A stretch of DNA of 64,000 nt from Kofleriaceae bacterium (GCA_020633495.1 JACKDR010000001.1:598765-662764); one strand, 5' to 3'; positions 1 to 11,050 are shown, numbered from the stretch's first letter. Made by a program: numbers and translations. The notes: generated from the letters alone by a model not told the origin.

Positions 1-1326
1 CGGCCGTGCCGCCGCCCACGCCGGCGCCAACGTTCGCCGCGCCGCCGCCGGCGTTCGCGCCGCCGCCGCCGTTCGCCGCGCCGCCGCCGTCACCGCCCCT
101 TCCCCACCACGCCGCGCCGCCGTTCGCCGCGCCGCCGCCGTCACCGCCCCTTCCCCACCACGCCGCGCCGCCGTTCGCCGCGCCGCCGCCGTTCGCGGCG
201 CCGATGACGGCGCCGCCGCCGGCCTTCGTCCCGGACGGGCGACGCCGCCCGCCAGGATGGCGCTGGCGCCAGGTGCGCCGTCGTGGCCCCGGCGGCGCCG
301 CTGGCCGGTGGCTCGCAGCCGCTGGCGCCGGCGGCCGCCGCGGTCCCGTCGACCACGCCGCCGCAGCCGTGGGTGGTCGAGTCCGCGGCGCCGCAGCGCG
401 TCGGGCGCGACGCCGACCTCACCGACATCGTCGTCGACCGCCGGACCGGACGGCTGCTCGAGGACAACACCGACATGATCCTGCTGCGGGCGCGACGCCG
501 ACGCCCGCTGGTGATCGGAGCCCTCGCCGGCGGCGTGATCGTCATCGGCATCCTCATGGGCCTCGCGATCGGCGGCGGCGGCAAGGGCGGCAAGGGCGCC
601 GGCACCGGCACCGGCACCGCGGTCGCGCAGGCCGGCGCGACCGCGCCCGCGTCGACCGGCTCCGGGACCGCGGTCGCGCCGGCGGTGGCGACCTCGATCG
701 ACGCCGGCGCCGACCACGTCCCGCCGGCCGACGACGACCTCGCCGGCACCACCGCCGACACCGCCGACACCGCCGACACCGCCGACTCCGCCGACACCGC
801 CGACACCGCCGACACCGGCGACGACACCGCCGACGACAGCGGCGACACCGCCGACACCGCCGACGACGACGGCGCCGCCGAGCCCGCGCTGGCGCCGGCC
901 GACGCCGGCTGCAAGGTCACCTTCACCAGCACGCCGTCGGGCGCCGCGGTCACCCTCGGGGGCAAGAAGCGCGGCACCACGCCGGTCACGCTCGACGTCG
1001 CGTGCAGCCGCGACACCGCGAGCTTCGCGCGCTCCCGCTACGTCACCGAGAGCAAGGCGTTCACCCCGAGCGCCAAGAAGACCGTCAAGGTGGCGGTCCG
1101 CCTCGACCGGCCCACCTTCACGCTGCGGATCTCGTCGAGCCCGAGCGGCGCGACCGCGATCGTCGGCGGCAAGACGGTCGGCCGCACCCCGGTGACCACC
1201 AAGGTCCGCGGCTTCGAGGCGGTCACGGTCAAGGTGTCGCGCAGCGGCTACGCCACCAAGACCTCCAGGGTCACCGCCAAGAAGAACGGCACGACCCTCA
1301 AGGTGACGCTCAAGAAGGGTCGGTAG
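1..1326 (+). CDS. PEGA-domain membrane protein, 5' end outside window, apparent frameshift
   Basis: The reading frame is open to the left edge, so the N-terminus lies outside the window. The visible part starts with a Pro/Ala-rich linker (to about 230), then in a different frame a region ending in RRTGRLLEDN, one transmembrane helix at about 510-570 (LVIGALAGGVIVIGILMGLA), a Thr-Ala-Asp repeat region (about 750-870) and two PEGA-like modules (about 910-1110 and 1120-1320; STPSGAAV, SSPSGATAIVGG). PEGA modules are beta-rich surface domains. A kinase or zinc-ribbon N-terminus is common in such proteins but cannot be seen here. The linker and membrane parts are in different frames, so about one extra base near 225-250 is implied. 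Function is unknown. Confidence 0.6.
72..173 (+). repeat. 51-bp tandem duplication in the Pro/Ala linker
   Basis: Two consecutive 51-bp copies (72-122 and 123-173) encode the same 17-residue linker unit beginning FAAPPPSPPLPHH. It is an in-frame duplication in a disordered linker and probably arose by replication slippage. Confidence 0.85.
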
Positions 1327-1333
1327 CCGCGGC

Positions 1334-2217
1334 TCACTCGCCGTCGGCGGCCACGGCCTCCGGCCCGCGCAGGCCGAGGTCGGCGACCTCGGCTCGGACC
1401 CGTCGCATGAACGCGGCGCCCGGGTCCGGCTTGTCGTTCTTGTAGCCGGCCTGGAGCTCGACGAAGTCGGGCTGACCACGCAGCTGGTTCGACTCGAGGT
1501 GACCGACGAGCCGCGTGATCGGGTAGCGCGCGACCAGGTAGCGGATCAGCGCCGCGTCGGCGGCGACCTGGGCGTCGGTCAGGGGCCAGCGCTTGCCGTC
1601 GCCGACGTTCTCGACGCCGATCGCGACGTGGTTGAGGCCGATGCAGTGCCGGGCCATCCGGGTCTCGGGCTGCAGCCGGTAGATCGTGCCGTCGCGGTCG
1701 ACCAGGAAGTGGGACGAGACGTTGACCGCGCCGGCCTTGCGCAGCTGGGCGCGGTCGGCCTCCATGCGCAGGTTGTCGAAGTAGGCCTTGGTGCCCTTGG
1801 CCGAGCCGCCCGCGGTGTAGTGCAGGACGATCATCCGCGGCTCGATCGTGACGTCCCGGGCGTCGGGGTCGGAGTGCAGGCGCCGGTACGCGAGCGTCAG
1901 CCGCTCGCGCTCGGCGTTCCAGGTGATCGGCCAGTCGGTGATGGCCAGCGCGGGCGCCGCGGCGGCGTCGACCGCGACCGCGCCGGCGTCGACCGGCGCC
2001 GACGCGACCGCGGCGTCGGCGACCACGACCGCCGGTGGCGCGCCGTCGGCAGGGGCCGCCACGACCGCGGCCGCGGGCGCCGGCGCAGGCGCAGGCGCGG
2101 CGGCCGGCCGTCGCTGGCGCAGGCCGAGGGCCCGGCGGCGGCCCCCGCCGCGAACGCCATCGACGCGACGACGCGCGCGACGACGTGCCGGTCGGGACGA
2201 TCGTCGCGCGCGTGCAT
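1334..2217 (-). CDS. N-acetylmuramoyl-L-alanine amidase (Amidase_2), secreted, with frameshift
   Basis: Probably a zinc amidase that cleaves the amide bond between N-acetylmuramic acid and the peptide stem of peptidoglycan. The catalytic domain shows the family pattern: HYTAGG (first zinc histidine), HCIGLNHVAIGVENVG, LVGHLES and the closing K-x-DPG-x-x-F signature near the C-terminus. That frame has only an Ala/Pro-rich start at GTG 2062. A better N-terminus lies in another frame, from ATG 2217: a hydrophobic signal-like segment (VVASMAFAAGAAAG) leading into the same Ala/Pro linker. One missing base at about 2080-2115, inside a repetitive GCGCAG run, would join them. The alternative is a leaderless cytoplasmic protein starting at 2062. 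It converges on the PEGA gene. Confidence 0.75.
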
Positions 2218-2231
2218 GGCTCGATGATGAC

Positions 2232-4835
2232 CTACTTCCAGAACGCGCGCCCGCTGCGGCGCGGCGCCGGCGTCGGCGCCCCGCCCTGCCCGGCGGCGAT
2301 CCGGCGCAGCGCCTCGATCGCGCCGCGCGCGTCGGCGACGGCGCGGCCGGGGTCCCCGACGACCGCGCGCAGGTCGGCGAGCACGCCGCCGAGCGCGGTC
2401 GCCAGCTCGTCGAGCCCGCCGATCGACCGCACGTCCTCGATCAGCTCGGCGAGGCGCGCCACCGCGAGATCGAGCCCGCCGCGGTCGTCGCGCGTCACCG
2501 CGGCGTCGATCGCCTCGGCGATCATCCGCGCCCGGGTCAGGTACGGCGCGCGGTCCACGGTCGCGGCGAGCTCGTCGACGGCGGCCTCGGCCTCCACCTC
2601 GCGCGGCGGCGCGCCGAGCGACACCGACTTGCTGACCGGCGTCGGCGGCGCCACCGGCTTGGCCTCCTCCTTGCGCGACATCAGGCGCCGCGCCCGATCG
2701 AGCAGGCCGTCGCGCGGCGCCGCGCGCTTGGCCGACGGCGGCGGCGGCGGCGCGGCCCCGGCCGCGTCGTCGCGACCGCCGGAGTAGCGCGACGCCGCCT
2801 GCGTCACCGGCATCCCGGACGGCGCCGGTGGCGCCATCATCGACGGCATCGCCGCCGCCGGCGCCATCGGCGACCGCACCGCCGCGCCCGACGCCGCGGC
2901 GTGGGCCCAGCCCGCCGGGGCCTCGACCGCCTGGGTCACCGACCGCGGGTTGCCGCCGACGTTGACCTTCTCGGCGCGGTCGACCGCGAGGAACGCGGTG
3001 AACCGCGACAGCACCCGGTGGCGCAGCGACGTCGCCACGATCTCGCGCTCGAGCGCGCCGCGCTCGCCGGCGCCGGTGGCGAACCGGTCCTCGAGGTCGC
3101 GGATGTGGGCGCGCGCCCAGATCGCCGCCGCGGCGTCACCGCGGGCCGCGGCCCGGACCTCGATCTCGTGCCGCCACGGCTGCCCCGACGGGGTCGCGCC
3201 GGTGACGACGACGCGACCGCTCGACGGCACGGTGGCGAGCCGCGCCGCGACCAGCACCGGCGCGCCGGCGAACAGCGACGGCAGCCGCGCCGGCGCCAGC
3301 GACGCCGCGTCGAGGCGGAGGCCCTCGCCGTGGAGCGCCAGCTCGGTGACCACCGGGGTCGCGATGCGACGGTGGACCTTGGCCATGACGGCGTCGAGCC
3401 GGTCCTCGGACTCGACCAGCTCGCAGGCGCCGCCGCCGGCGGCGGCGAGGCGGCGCAGGAACGCGGCGTTGACCGCCTGATCGACGCCGAGCGTGAAGAC
3501 GCGGACGTTCTTCAGCCGCGGCGCCAGCTCGCGCAGGATCTGGTCCTCGTTACCGACCTGGCCGTCGGTGACCAGGACCAGCACCCGATCGCGGTCGTCG
3601 TAGCCACCGGCCAGCAGGTCGGCGGCGCGGACCAGCGGCCGGCGCAGCTCGGTGCCGCCGCGGGCGTCGATCGCGGCCAGGAACTCGACGGCGCGGAACC
3701 GGCCGCGGTCGGTGGCGGCGGCGAGCTGCCCGCCCGGCAGCCCGGGCGGCTCCTCGATCGCGTTGTCGAACGCCATGACCGCGAAGCGATCGCGCTCGCC
3801 CAGGCTGTCGACCATGCGCGCCACCGCGCGCCGCGCCGCCACCATCTTCCAGCCGCCCATGCTGCCCGATCGATCGAGGACGAAGACGACGTCGCGCGGC
3901 TTGTCGACGTGGCCGCCGCCGTGCGGCGGCACCACGGTGACCAGCACCGTCGCGCCCTCGCCGTCGCGGTCGGGCACGGCGACCGCGCTCGACCGGACCT
4001 GGCCGTCGCCGAGGGCCCACCGCACGATGAAGTCGCGATCGAGCCGCTCGCCGGGGCGCAGCTCGACCCGACGGACGCCGCCGCGCTCGCCGTCGACGAC
4101 CGCGTGCAGGCTCGAGCGCAGGTCACCGACCGGGACGCCGCCGCCGTCGACCGCCAGCGTGATCGCCAGGCGCACCGGGTTCGGGCACCCCGGCAGCAGC
4201 ACCGGCGGCGTGATCCGCGACGCGTCCGGCACCGCGTCGGTGTCGTCGGCGACGCCGGTGCCGGCGCGCGGGCCGGGCAGCGACGCGCCCGGGATGTAGC
4301 GCGGCGCCACCACCAGCGGGAACCGGAAGGTCAGCTCGCCGTCGTCGAGCGGCAGCGGCCCGACCAGCGTCAGCCGCACCACCGCGGTCTCGCCGGGCAT
4401 GAGGTTGCCGACCCGCAGCGTGAAGACGCCGGCGCGATCCTCCTCGGTGATCGCGGCGCGATGACCGGCGGCGATCGCCTCCTCGTACTGCTCGCGGGCC
4501 CGGCCGCGCTCGTCGATGACGCCGTCGATGACCCGGCCCGCGACCTCCATGCGGAAGCGGGTCACCGCGGCGCGATCCGGCAGCGGGAAGATGTACGTGG
4601 CCTCGATCGGCTCGGCGAGCGTGTTGACGAAGGTCTGGGCCAGGTCCATCTCGGCGACCAGGCCGACGACGCGGGCGTCGACAGCCATCGCGGTCATCGG
4701 CAGGTGGCCGCGCGCGGTCTCGATGACGCCGAACCCGGCGTCGTCTCGCGTGCCGAGGCGGGCGAGCTCGGCGTCGGTCATGGGGGTGCAGGTCATCATC
4801 GGGGTCGTCCTTGGTGCGGGGTGCGTGTGGGCCAT
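2232..4835 (-). CDS. VIT and von Willebrand factor A domain protein
   Basis: 867 residues. The N-terminal VIT domain covers about 35-170, with the characteristic ATYIFPLPDRAAV. A VWA domain covers about 310-480, with a good MIDAS motif (FVLDRSGSMGGWK; later TDGQVGN). A beta-rich part follows, then a Pro/Ala-rich linker and a helical C-terminus (about 740-850). No signal peptide is obvious, so it may be cytoplasmic. VIT-VWA proteins are related to inter-alpha-trypsin inhibitor heavy chains; bacterial roles are mostly unknown. The ATG start overlaps the stop of the upstream MerR gene by one base (TGATG), so the two are translationally coupled and the regulator probably controls this gene. Confidence 0.85.
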   Translation of the reverse strand: MAHTHPAPRTTPMMTCTPMTDAELARLGTRDDAGFGVIETARGHLPMTAMAVDARVVGLVAEMDLAQTFVNTLAEPIEATYIFPLPDRAAVTRFRMEVAGRVIDGVIDERGRAREQYEEAIAAGHRAAITEEDRAGVFTLRVGNLMPGETAVVRLTLVGPLPLDDGELTFRFPLVVAPRYIPGASLPGPRAGTGVADDTDAVPDASRITPPVLLPGCPNPVRLAITLAVDGGGVPVGDLRSSLHAVVDGERGGVRRVELRPGERLDRDFIVRWALGDGQVRSSAVAVPDRDGEGATVLVTVVPPHGGGHVDKPRDVVFVLDRSGSMGGWKMVAARRAVARMVDSLGERDRFAVMAFDNAIEEPPGLPGGQLAAATDRGRFRAVEFLAAIDARGGTELRRPLVRAADLLAGGYDDRDRVLVLVTDGQVGNEDQILRELAPRLKNVRVFTLGVDQAVNAAFLRRLAAAGGGACELVESEDRLDAVMAKVHRRIATPVVTELALHGEGLRLDAASLAPARLPSLFAGAPVLVAARLATVPSSGRVVVTGATPSGQPWRHEIEVRAAARGDAAAAIWARAHIRDLEDRFATGAGERGALEREIVATSLRHRVLSRFTAFLAVDRAEKVNVGGNPRSVTQAVEAPAGWAHAAASGAAVRSPMAPAAAMPSMMAPPAPSGMPVTQAASRYSGGRDDAAGAAPPPPPSAKRAAPRDGLLDRARRLMSRKEEAKPVAPPTPVSKSVSLGAPPREVEAEAAVDELAATVDRAPYLTRARMIAEAIDAAVTRDDRGGLDLAVARLAELIEDVRSIGGLDELATALGGVLADLRAVVGDPGRAVADARGAIEALRRIAAGQGGAPTPAPRRSGRAFWK

Positions 4836-5518
4836 CAGGCGTCGCCGGCCGCGACATGCGGCCGGTCGGGATCGGGGAGCAGGCCGCGGCGCGCCAGCTC
4901 GGCGAGCAGCGGGGCCGCGGCGCGCGCGAGCGCGGCGGCGTCGTCGGGATCGGGGGCGCGGCGCGGCTGCAGCAGCACGGTGACGCCGGGGGCGATCGCG
5001 AAGGTGTAGGCCGGGGCGAGCGCCGGCGCGGCCGCGACCGGCGCCGCGTCGACGACGACGTCATCATCATCGGGGTCCGTCGTCACCGCGGCGGCGTCCT
5101 CGACGGCCGCCGCCGCGCCGGCGTCGTCGGCCGCGGCCGGCGCCGCCTCCGCCGCGCGCCAGAAATCGGCGCGCTGGGTCCGGGGCCGCGCCGCGCGCGG
5201 CAGGACCACGCCGGAGATGCGCGACAGCGTCGCGTCGTCGAGCGTCGCCAGCAGCGCCTGGATGTCGGCGAGCGAGCGCCCGGCGGCCTGCAGCCGCTTG
5301 ATCGCGACCAGCTGGGCGAGGTGGCGATGGCCGTACAGCGCGGTGCGCCCGCGCATCGCGGCCGGGCGATCGATCAAGCCGAGGGTGGTGTAGTAGCGGA
5401 TGCTGCGCTGATCGGGGATGGGCCGGACCTGGCCGTTGTCGGCGGCCTGGTAGTTCCGCGCCAGCTGGTCCGCGACCTCGGCGGCCAGCTCACGCAGTGT
5501 CCACAGCGGCGTCTCCAT
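4835..5518 (-). CDS. MerR-family transcriptional regulator
   Basis: 227 residues. The N-terminal winged helix-turn-helix has the MerR pattern, including RSIRYYTTLGLIDRP (about 38-52) and GHRHLAQLVAIKRLQAAG (about 63-80). The middle is Ala/Asp-rich and low in complexity, with a run of four aspartates. A short C-terminal segment (about 165-225) contains YTFAIAPGVTVLLQP, perhaps a small effector or dimerisation module. No conserved cysteine cluster for metal sensing is visible, so it is not a classical metal sensor. It is the first gene of a two-gene operon with the VIT-VWA protein. Two direct repeats lie immediately upstream and are good candidates for its own operator. Confidence 0.85.
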   Translation of the reverse strand: METPLWTLRELAAEVADQLARNYQAADNGQVRPIPDQRSIRYYTTLGLIDRPAAMRGRTALYGHRHLAQLVAIKRLQAAGRSLADIQALLATLDDATLSRISGVVLPRAARPRTQRADFWRAAEAAPAAADDAGAAAAVEDAAAVTTDPDDDDVVVDAAPVAAAPALAPAYTFAIAPGVTVLLQPRRAPDPDDAAALARAAAPLLAELARRGLLPDPDRPHVAAGDA

Positions 5519-5525
5519 GGCCTTG

Positions 5526-5553
5526 ATGTAACACTGTCATATAACACTGTCAA
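5526..5553 (-). promoter_or_regulatory. Promoter with two 11-bp direct repeats upstream of the MerR gene
   Basis: On the minus strand TGACAGTGTTA occurs twice (5552-5542 and 5539-5529), separated by TA, so the period is 13 bp. The first copy extends to a perfect -35 hexamer TTGACA (5553-5548); a weak -10 (TTACAT) follows after 16-17 bp. The start codon is only about 10 bp downstream of the second repeat, so the leader must be very short. Such repeats over the spacer suit autoregulation by the MerR protein (inference). Confidence 0.55.
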
Positions 5554-5627
5554 TCAGCGAACTCATAAGTGACCATGCCCACTAGGAAATTTTGCCTCGC
5601 CCGGTGCGCAGCGGCTAGGATCGCGGC

Positions 5628-6875
5628 ATGGCCCAGCCTCGCTCGTGCGCCCGCGCCCTCGCCGCCTTCACCTCGCTATGTGTCGCTGCGGTCGCGAGCC
5701 CGGCGGTGGCGCAGCCCGGCGCCGGCGATCCCGGCGCGACCGACGCCAGCCAGCCGGCGCCCCCGGCACCGCCGACGCCGGCGCCGACGCCGGTGCCCGA
5801 GCCGCCGCCGCCGCCCGCCGCCGACCCGGCGGCGCTGATCGCGACCTACGAGGCGGCGCTGCGCGCGCTGACCGCCGGTGACGCCGCCGCCGCCGCCGCC
5901 GGCTTCGACGACGTCGCCGCGCACAGCGTCGACCCGGCGCGCGCCGGCGCCGCCCGCGAGCTCGGGCGGCTCGCCCACGACTGGCAGGCCCGCGGCGCCC
6001 GCCTGGTGGTCGGCGAGGCCGCCGAGCGCGCCGCGCACGACGACGAGGACTTCCGCACCGGCGGGCGGGTCTCGTTCATCGCCAGCACCACGCTGTGGAG
6101 CCTGTACGGCGGCGTGGTCATCGGCGACCTCGCCAACCTCGACAGCGCCCAGGCCTGGACCGGGACCCTGTTCGTCGCCACCGGCGCCGGCCTGCTCGGT
6201 GCCACCTACGCGACCCGCGACCGCACCGTCACCGCGGCGATGGCCGAGGGCTACCGGTTCGGGCTGTACGTCGGCGCCGGCAACGCGCTGCTGCTGGGCA
6301 GCCCGCTCGGCCTCTACGACGGCGACCGCAGCAGCGAGAAGGTCAACGGCTCGGTGTTCCTCACCGGCACCGCGCTCGGCATCGCCGGCATGGTCTACGG
6401 CAAGGAGGCGCACCCGACCACCGGTCAGCTCGCCTTCGCCGAGAACATGTCGCTGCTCGGCCTAGCGTCGACCTGGCTCGGCGTCGCGATCGCCCAGCCC
6501 GACAACCTCGACGGCGACACCGCGCTGACCCTGACCGCGGCCGGGCTCGACATCTCGACCACCGCCGGCCTGGTGATCGGCCGCCAGCTCGACTGGTCGA
6601 ACGGCCGCGCCCGCATGACCGGGCTCGGCGCGCTGCTCGGCGGCCTCGGAGGCCTCGCCACCGGCGTGCTGATCGGTGGCACCGACAGCGGCCGCGGCAC
6701 CGCCGCGACCACGCTGATCGGCATGTGGGGCGGCTTCGGCCTCACGGTCCACCTGACCCGCGGCATGCGGCCGGATCGCGGCCACGCCCTGCCGAAGACG
6801 GCGGTCATGCCGGCGGTGATGCAGACGCCGTCGGGCCAGAGCGCCCTCGGCGCCGGGATCAGCGGCGTTTGGTAG
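5628..6875 (+). CDS. Secreted/membrane hypothetical protein
   Basis: 415 residues. A signal peptide (residues about 1-28, ending AVASPAVAQ) is followed by a Pro-rich linker, a short helical part with Ala-rich repeats (about 65-110), then a series of hydrophobic, glycine-rich segments from about 145 to 385 that look like membrane or barrel strands/helices (for example GTLFVATGAGLLGATYA and MTGLGALLGGLGGLATGVLIGG). I do not recognise a family. The gene is divergent from the MerR operon, with about 110 bp between start codons, and its 3' end overlaps the convergent oxyR by 17 bp. Confidence 0.65.
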   Translation: MAQPRSCARALAAFTSLCVAAVASPAVAQPGAGDPGATDASQPAPPAPPTPAPTPVPEPPPPPAADPAALIATYEAALRALTAGDAAAAAAGFDDVAAHSVDPARAGAARELGRLAHDWQARGARLVVGEAAERAAHDDEDFRTGGRVSFIASTTLWSLYGGVVIGDLANLDSAQAWTGTLFVATGAGLLGATYATRDRTVTAAMAEGYRFGLYVGAGNALLLGSPLGLYDGDRSSEKVNGSVFLTGTALGIAGMVYGKEAHPTTGQLAFAENMSLLGLASTWLGVAIAQPDNLDGDTALTLTAAGLDISTTAGLVIGRQLDWSNGRARMTGLGALLGGLGGLATGVLIGGTDSGRGTAATTLIGMWGGFGLTVHLTRGMRPDRGHALPKTAVMPAVMQTPSGQSALGAGISGVW

Positions 6876-7785
6876 CGCGCAGCGACGCCAGGTAGGCCTC
6901 GGCCTCCCGGGTCAGGAGGTCGGCGAGGACGCGGAACTCGCGGCCGCGCGCCGACGACATCCGCCACACCAGGCCGATCGTGCGCCCCGGGGGATCGACG
7001 AAGCGGGCCAGGCCGACGCCGCTGCGCGGGCCCGGCACCAGCACCGCCGCCGCGGTCTCGGGCAGGAGCGTCACGCCCATGCCGCTGGCGACCATCTGCA
7101 CCAGCGTCGGCAGGCTGGTCGCGCGCAGCTCGGTGGCCTCGACCGCGCCGGCGTCCTGACACACCGCCAGCGCCTGGTCGCGCAGGCAGTGGCCGTCCTC
7201 GAGCAGCAGCGTGGGCTCGCCGTCGAGATCGGCCTCGCGCAGGCGGCGCTTCGCCAGCAGCGGGTGCCCGAGCGGCGCCGCCAGCAGGAAGTCCTCGCGG
7301 TACAGCTCGGCGGTGGCGACGTCGCCGGGGACCGGGGTCGCGAGCAGGCAGGCGTCGAGCCGGCCGGCGTCGAGGTCGGCCAGGATGCGCGCGGTCTGAT
7401 CCTCGCGCAGCGCCAGGCGCAGCCGCGGGTGGCGACCGCGCACCGCGGGCAGCACGCGCGGCAGCAGGTACGGCGCCACCGTCGGGATGACGCCGAGGCG
7501 GAGGCCGCGCGACAGCGGCTCGCGGGCGGCGCCGACGCCCTCGACCAGCTCGTCGACCGCCGCCAGCACGGCGCGCGCCTGCGCCACCACCTGCTCGCCC
7601 ACCGGGGTGACCAGGACGCGGCGGCGATCGCGCTCGAACAGCTGCATGCCGAGGCCGCGCTCGAGCTGGGCGATCTGGGTGCTCAGCGCCGGCTGCGACA
7701 CGTGGCACGCCGCGGCGGCGCGCCGGAAGCTGCGATGGTCGGCGACCGCGACGACGTACTCGAGCTGACGGACGGTCGGACGCAC
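6859..7785 (-). CDS. oxyR: OxyR-type LysR regulator, peroxide sensor
   Basis: 308 residues. The N-terminal LysR helix-turn-helix is clear (RQLEYVVAVADHRSFRRAAA through VSQPALSTQIAQLE). The effector domain contains GHCLRDQALAVC, with two cysteines nine positions apart, the same arrangement as the peroxide-reactive Cys199/Cys208 pair of E. coli OxyR. Known OxyR proteins form a disulfide on H2O2 exposure and activate catalase and peroxiredoxin genes. Here the gene follows the bd-like oxidase genes on the same strand with a 46-bp gap, so it may be co-transcribed with an oxidase that would be exposed to oxygen chemistry. The 3' end overlaps the convergent membrane-protein gene. Confidence 0.88.
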   Translation of the reverse strand: MRPTVRQLEYVVAVADHRSFRRAAAACHVSQPALSTQIAQLERGLGMQLFERDRRRVLVTPVGEQVVAQARAVLAAVDELVEGVGAAREPLSRGLRLGVIPTVAPYLLPRVLPAVRGRHPRLRLALREDQTARILADLDAGRLDACLLATPVPGDVATAELYREDFLLAAPLGHPLLAKRRLREADLDGEPTLLLEDGHCLRDQALAVCQDAGAVEATELRATSLPTLVQMVASGMGVTLLPETAAAVLVPGPRSGVGLARFVDPPGRTIGLVWRMSSARGREFRVLADLLTREAEAYLASLRATKRR

Positions 7786-7831
7786 CGAGCGCGCAGCCTA
7801 TCACGCCGCGGCGCGCGGCCCGCGGCGCGGG

Positions 7832-8841
7832 CTACCCGGTGAGGTGTCGCCGGGCGCCGCGGATCAGCAGCGTGATGACGACGGCGTTGCCGACGAAGAA
7901 GAAGAGGAACACCGGCATGCCGCCGGCGGCCGCGACCCGTGCCGGCACCGGGCTCGACGCGTGCCAGCGGATCAGCTCGCGGACCACCGCGCCGGCGAGG
8001 ATCGCGACCACCAGGCCGGCGCTGGCCAGCGCCAGGGCGCGCCGCGGCGCCCGCGGCGCCCACAGCCAGCCGGCGGTCGCGGCGAGCTGACCGGCGACGA
8101 CGAGCGCCAGCCAGACGACGCCCTCGGTGGCCTCGACCGGGGCGCGCCACGCCGCCGGCAGCAGCGCCAGCAGCCACGCGCCGGCGCCGAGCGCGCCGAC
8201 CTGGCCGGCCAGCGCGACCACGCGCAGCCGGCGCAGCGCGGCGGCGTCGCCGGCGAGCTGCCAGCCCGCGACGGTGGCGGCGACCGGCGCGGCGAGCGCC
8301 AGCCACAGCAGCAGCCGCGGCGCCTGCATGGCCTCGAGGTGGACCATGCGGCCGGCGGCGTACATCGACGTCCACACCTCGGGGCGCAGCGCCAGCAGGT
8401 GGTTCTCGGTCCACGACCACGCCACGAACACGAAGCACAGCGCGGCCAGCGACGCCACCGCGGCGCGGCGCCGCGCCGGCCACGCCGCGGCGCGCGCGGT
8501 CTTGCCCAGGTACAGGGCGTAGAAGCCGACGATCAGCGCCGGCACCACCGCCATCCAGCGGTGCGACAGCAGCAGGTTCGCGGTGTAGAAGCGCTGCTGG
8601 TAGAGGACCTGCACGAACAACAGCGGCGCCACCCCGGCGGTGATCGCGGCGCCGAGCGCGAACGGCAGCCAGTCGCGGAACGTGCGCGACACCGGATCGT
8701 CGTCGCGGCCGCGCAGGCCGGCGACCGCGAGCCAGCCGGCGCCGACCAGGACGTAGCTCAGCAGCACGACGTGGAGCGCGAGCGTGACGACGTAGAGGAT
8801 CAGGTAGATCCCGGTGGTGGTGCCGTGGCCGAACGGGAAGG

Positions 8842-8845
<4 letters not shown>
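7832..8845 (-). CDS. Membrane partner subunit of the bd-like oxidase
   Basis: 337 residues, start at ATG 8845, overlapping the stop of the subunit I gene by four bases (ATGA). About eight or nine hydrophobic helices are visible, starting with GIYLILYVVTLALHVVLLSY and ending with a Pro-Val-Phe-Leu-Phe-rich helix. No CydB signature was recognised with certainty. Its length and helix number are close to CydB, and the coupling to the CydA-like gene makes a role as second subunit likely (inference). It could instead be a different partner specific to the cytochrome c-fused oxidase class. Confidence 0.65.
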
Positions 8846-10296
<1,451 letters not shown>

Positions 10297-10428
10297 GGTG
10301 CTGAGATGATGCCCGACCCCCGCCGGGGGCGCGACACGCGGTCGCGTCGGTCACGGGTCGCGACGGTGCGCGCGGCGACGCGCGGGCGACGCGCGGCGAC
10401 GCCCGCGGGGTGCGGGCGCGACCAGAAC

Positions 10429-10469
10429 TTGACCAGGACCGGGTCGACCTGATACTGAACAGGTGTTCA
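10429..10469 (+). promoter_or_regulatory. Promoter with LexA-like palindrome overlapping the start codon
   Basis: A -35-like TTGACC (10429-10434) and a -10-like GATACT (10451-10456) are separated by 16 bp. Immediately after is the palindrome TGAACA-GG-TGTTCA (10456-10469), which contains GAAC-N4-GTTC, the core of the SOS box known from Bacillus-type LexA. Its last base is the A of the ATG at 10469. Repression by LexA or a similar dimer is plausible but not shown. Confidence 0.45.
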
Positions 10470-10972
10470 TGTCGACCATCCAGCCAGACCTTGGATTCGA
10501 TCCCGTCTCCGACGAGCTCCGCGCGGTCCTCGCGCTGTTCCACGGTGAGCTCGCCGGCGTGTCGTTCCCCGACGTCGACGCCGCGGTGCTCGATCGCGAG
10601 CTCGCGACGATCATGGCGCGCGCCGCCGAGGTGGCGCGGGCCCGCGACGCGCTCGCGCTCGCCGACGCCGCGCTCGCCCAGCGGACCGCGGTGCTCGCCC
10701 AGCTCGCGGCGCGCGGGCTCGCCTACGCGCGGATCTACGCCGACGCGCACCCCGAGCAGACAGCGCTGTCGCGGGCGCTCGAGGAGGTGGCGCTGGCGCG
10801 CGCCGGCCGCGGTCGCGCCGCCGCGCCGCGCGGACGGCCGCCTGGCGCGCGCGCGCAGCGAGCTGCCGTTCGATCGCAAGCCGCCGCTGCCGGCCTCGAC
10901 GGCGGCGACGGCGGCGACGGCGACGGCGGCGGCGGCGGCGACGTCGGCGGCGGCGACGGCGACCTGAGCTAG
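10469..10972 (+). CDS. Hypothetical protein, helical, possible late frameshift
   Basis: About 167 residues from ATG 10469 (GTG 10463 is an alternative). The first 115 residues look like a real protein: a mixed N-terminus (MSTIQPDLGFDPVSDELRAV) and a long Ala/Arg/Glu-rich helix likely to form a coiled coil. After about residue 118 the frame becomes Arg/Ala/Gly-rich without structure, while another frame offers SELPFDRKPPLP, which looks more protein-like; a lost or gained base near 10850 is possible. No family recognised. The LexA-like site at its start hints at DNA-damage control. Confidence 0.5.
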   Translation: MSTIQPDLGFDPVSDELRAVLALFHGELAGVSFPDVDAAVLDRELATIMARAAEVARARDALALADAALAQRTAVLAQLAARGLAYARIYADAHPEQTALSRALEEVALARAGRGRAAAPRGRPPGARAQRAAVRSQAAAAGLDGGDGGDGDGGGGGDVGGGDGDLS

Positions 10973-11050
10973 CGTCCGCGCTCGGCGGTCTCCGTGCAGG
11001 CGTTGTCCCTCCGTCGACCACTGAGGGCCGGACGGCGGGACGGGGCTGAC

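Noticed and set aside
1848..5009. Plus-strand open frame of more than 1000 codons
   Set aside because: It is antisense to the MerR and VIT-VWA genes, whose domains and motifs are clear. Its composition (Arg/Ala/Gly/Asp) is typical of GC-rich antisense frames.
10317..10329. CCCCCGCCGGGGG hairpin upstream of the bd-like oxidase gene as terminator
   Set aside because: Short GC-only stem with no T-run; such dyads are frequent by chance at this GC content.
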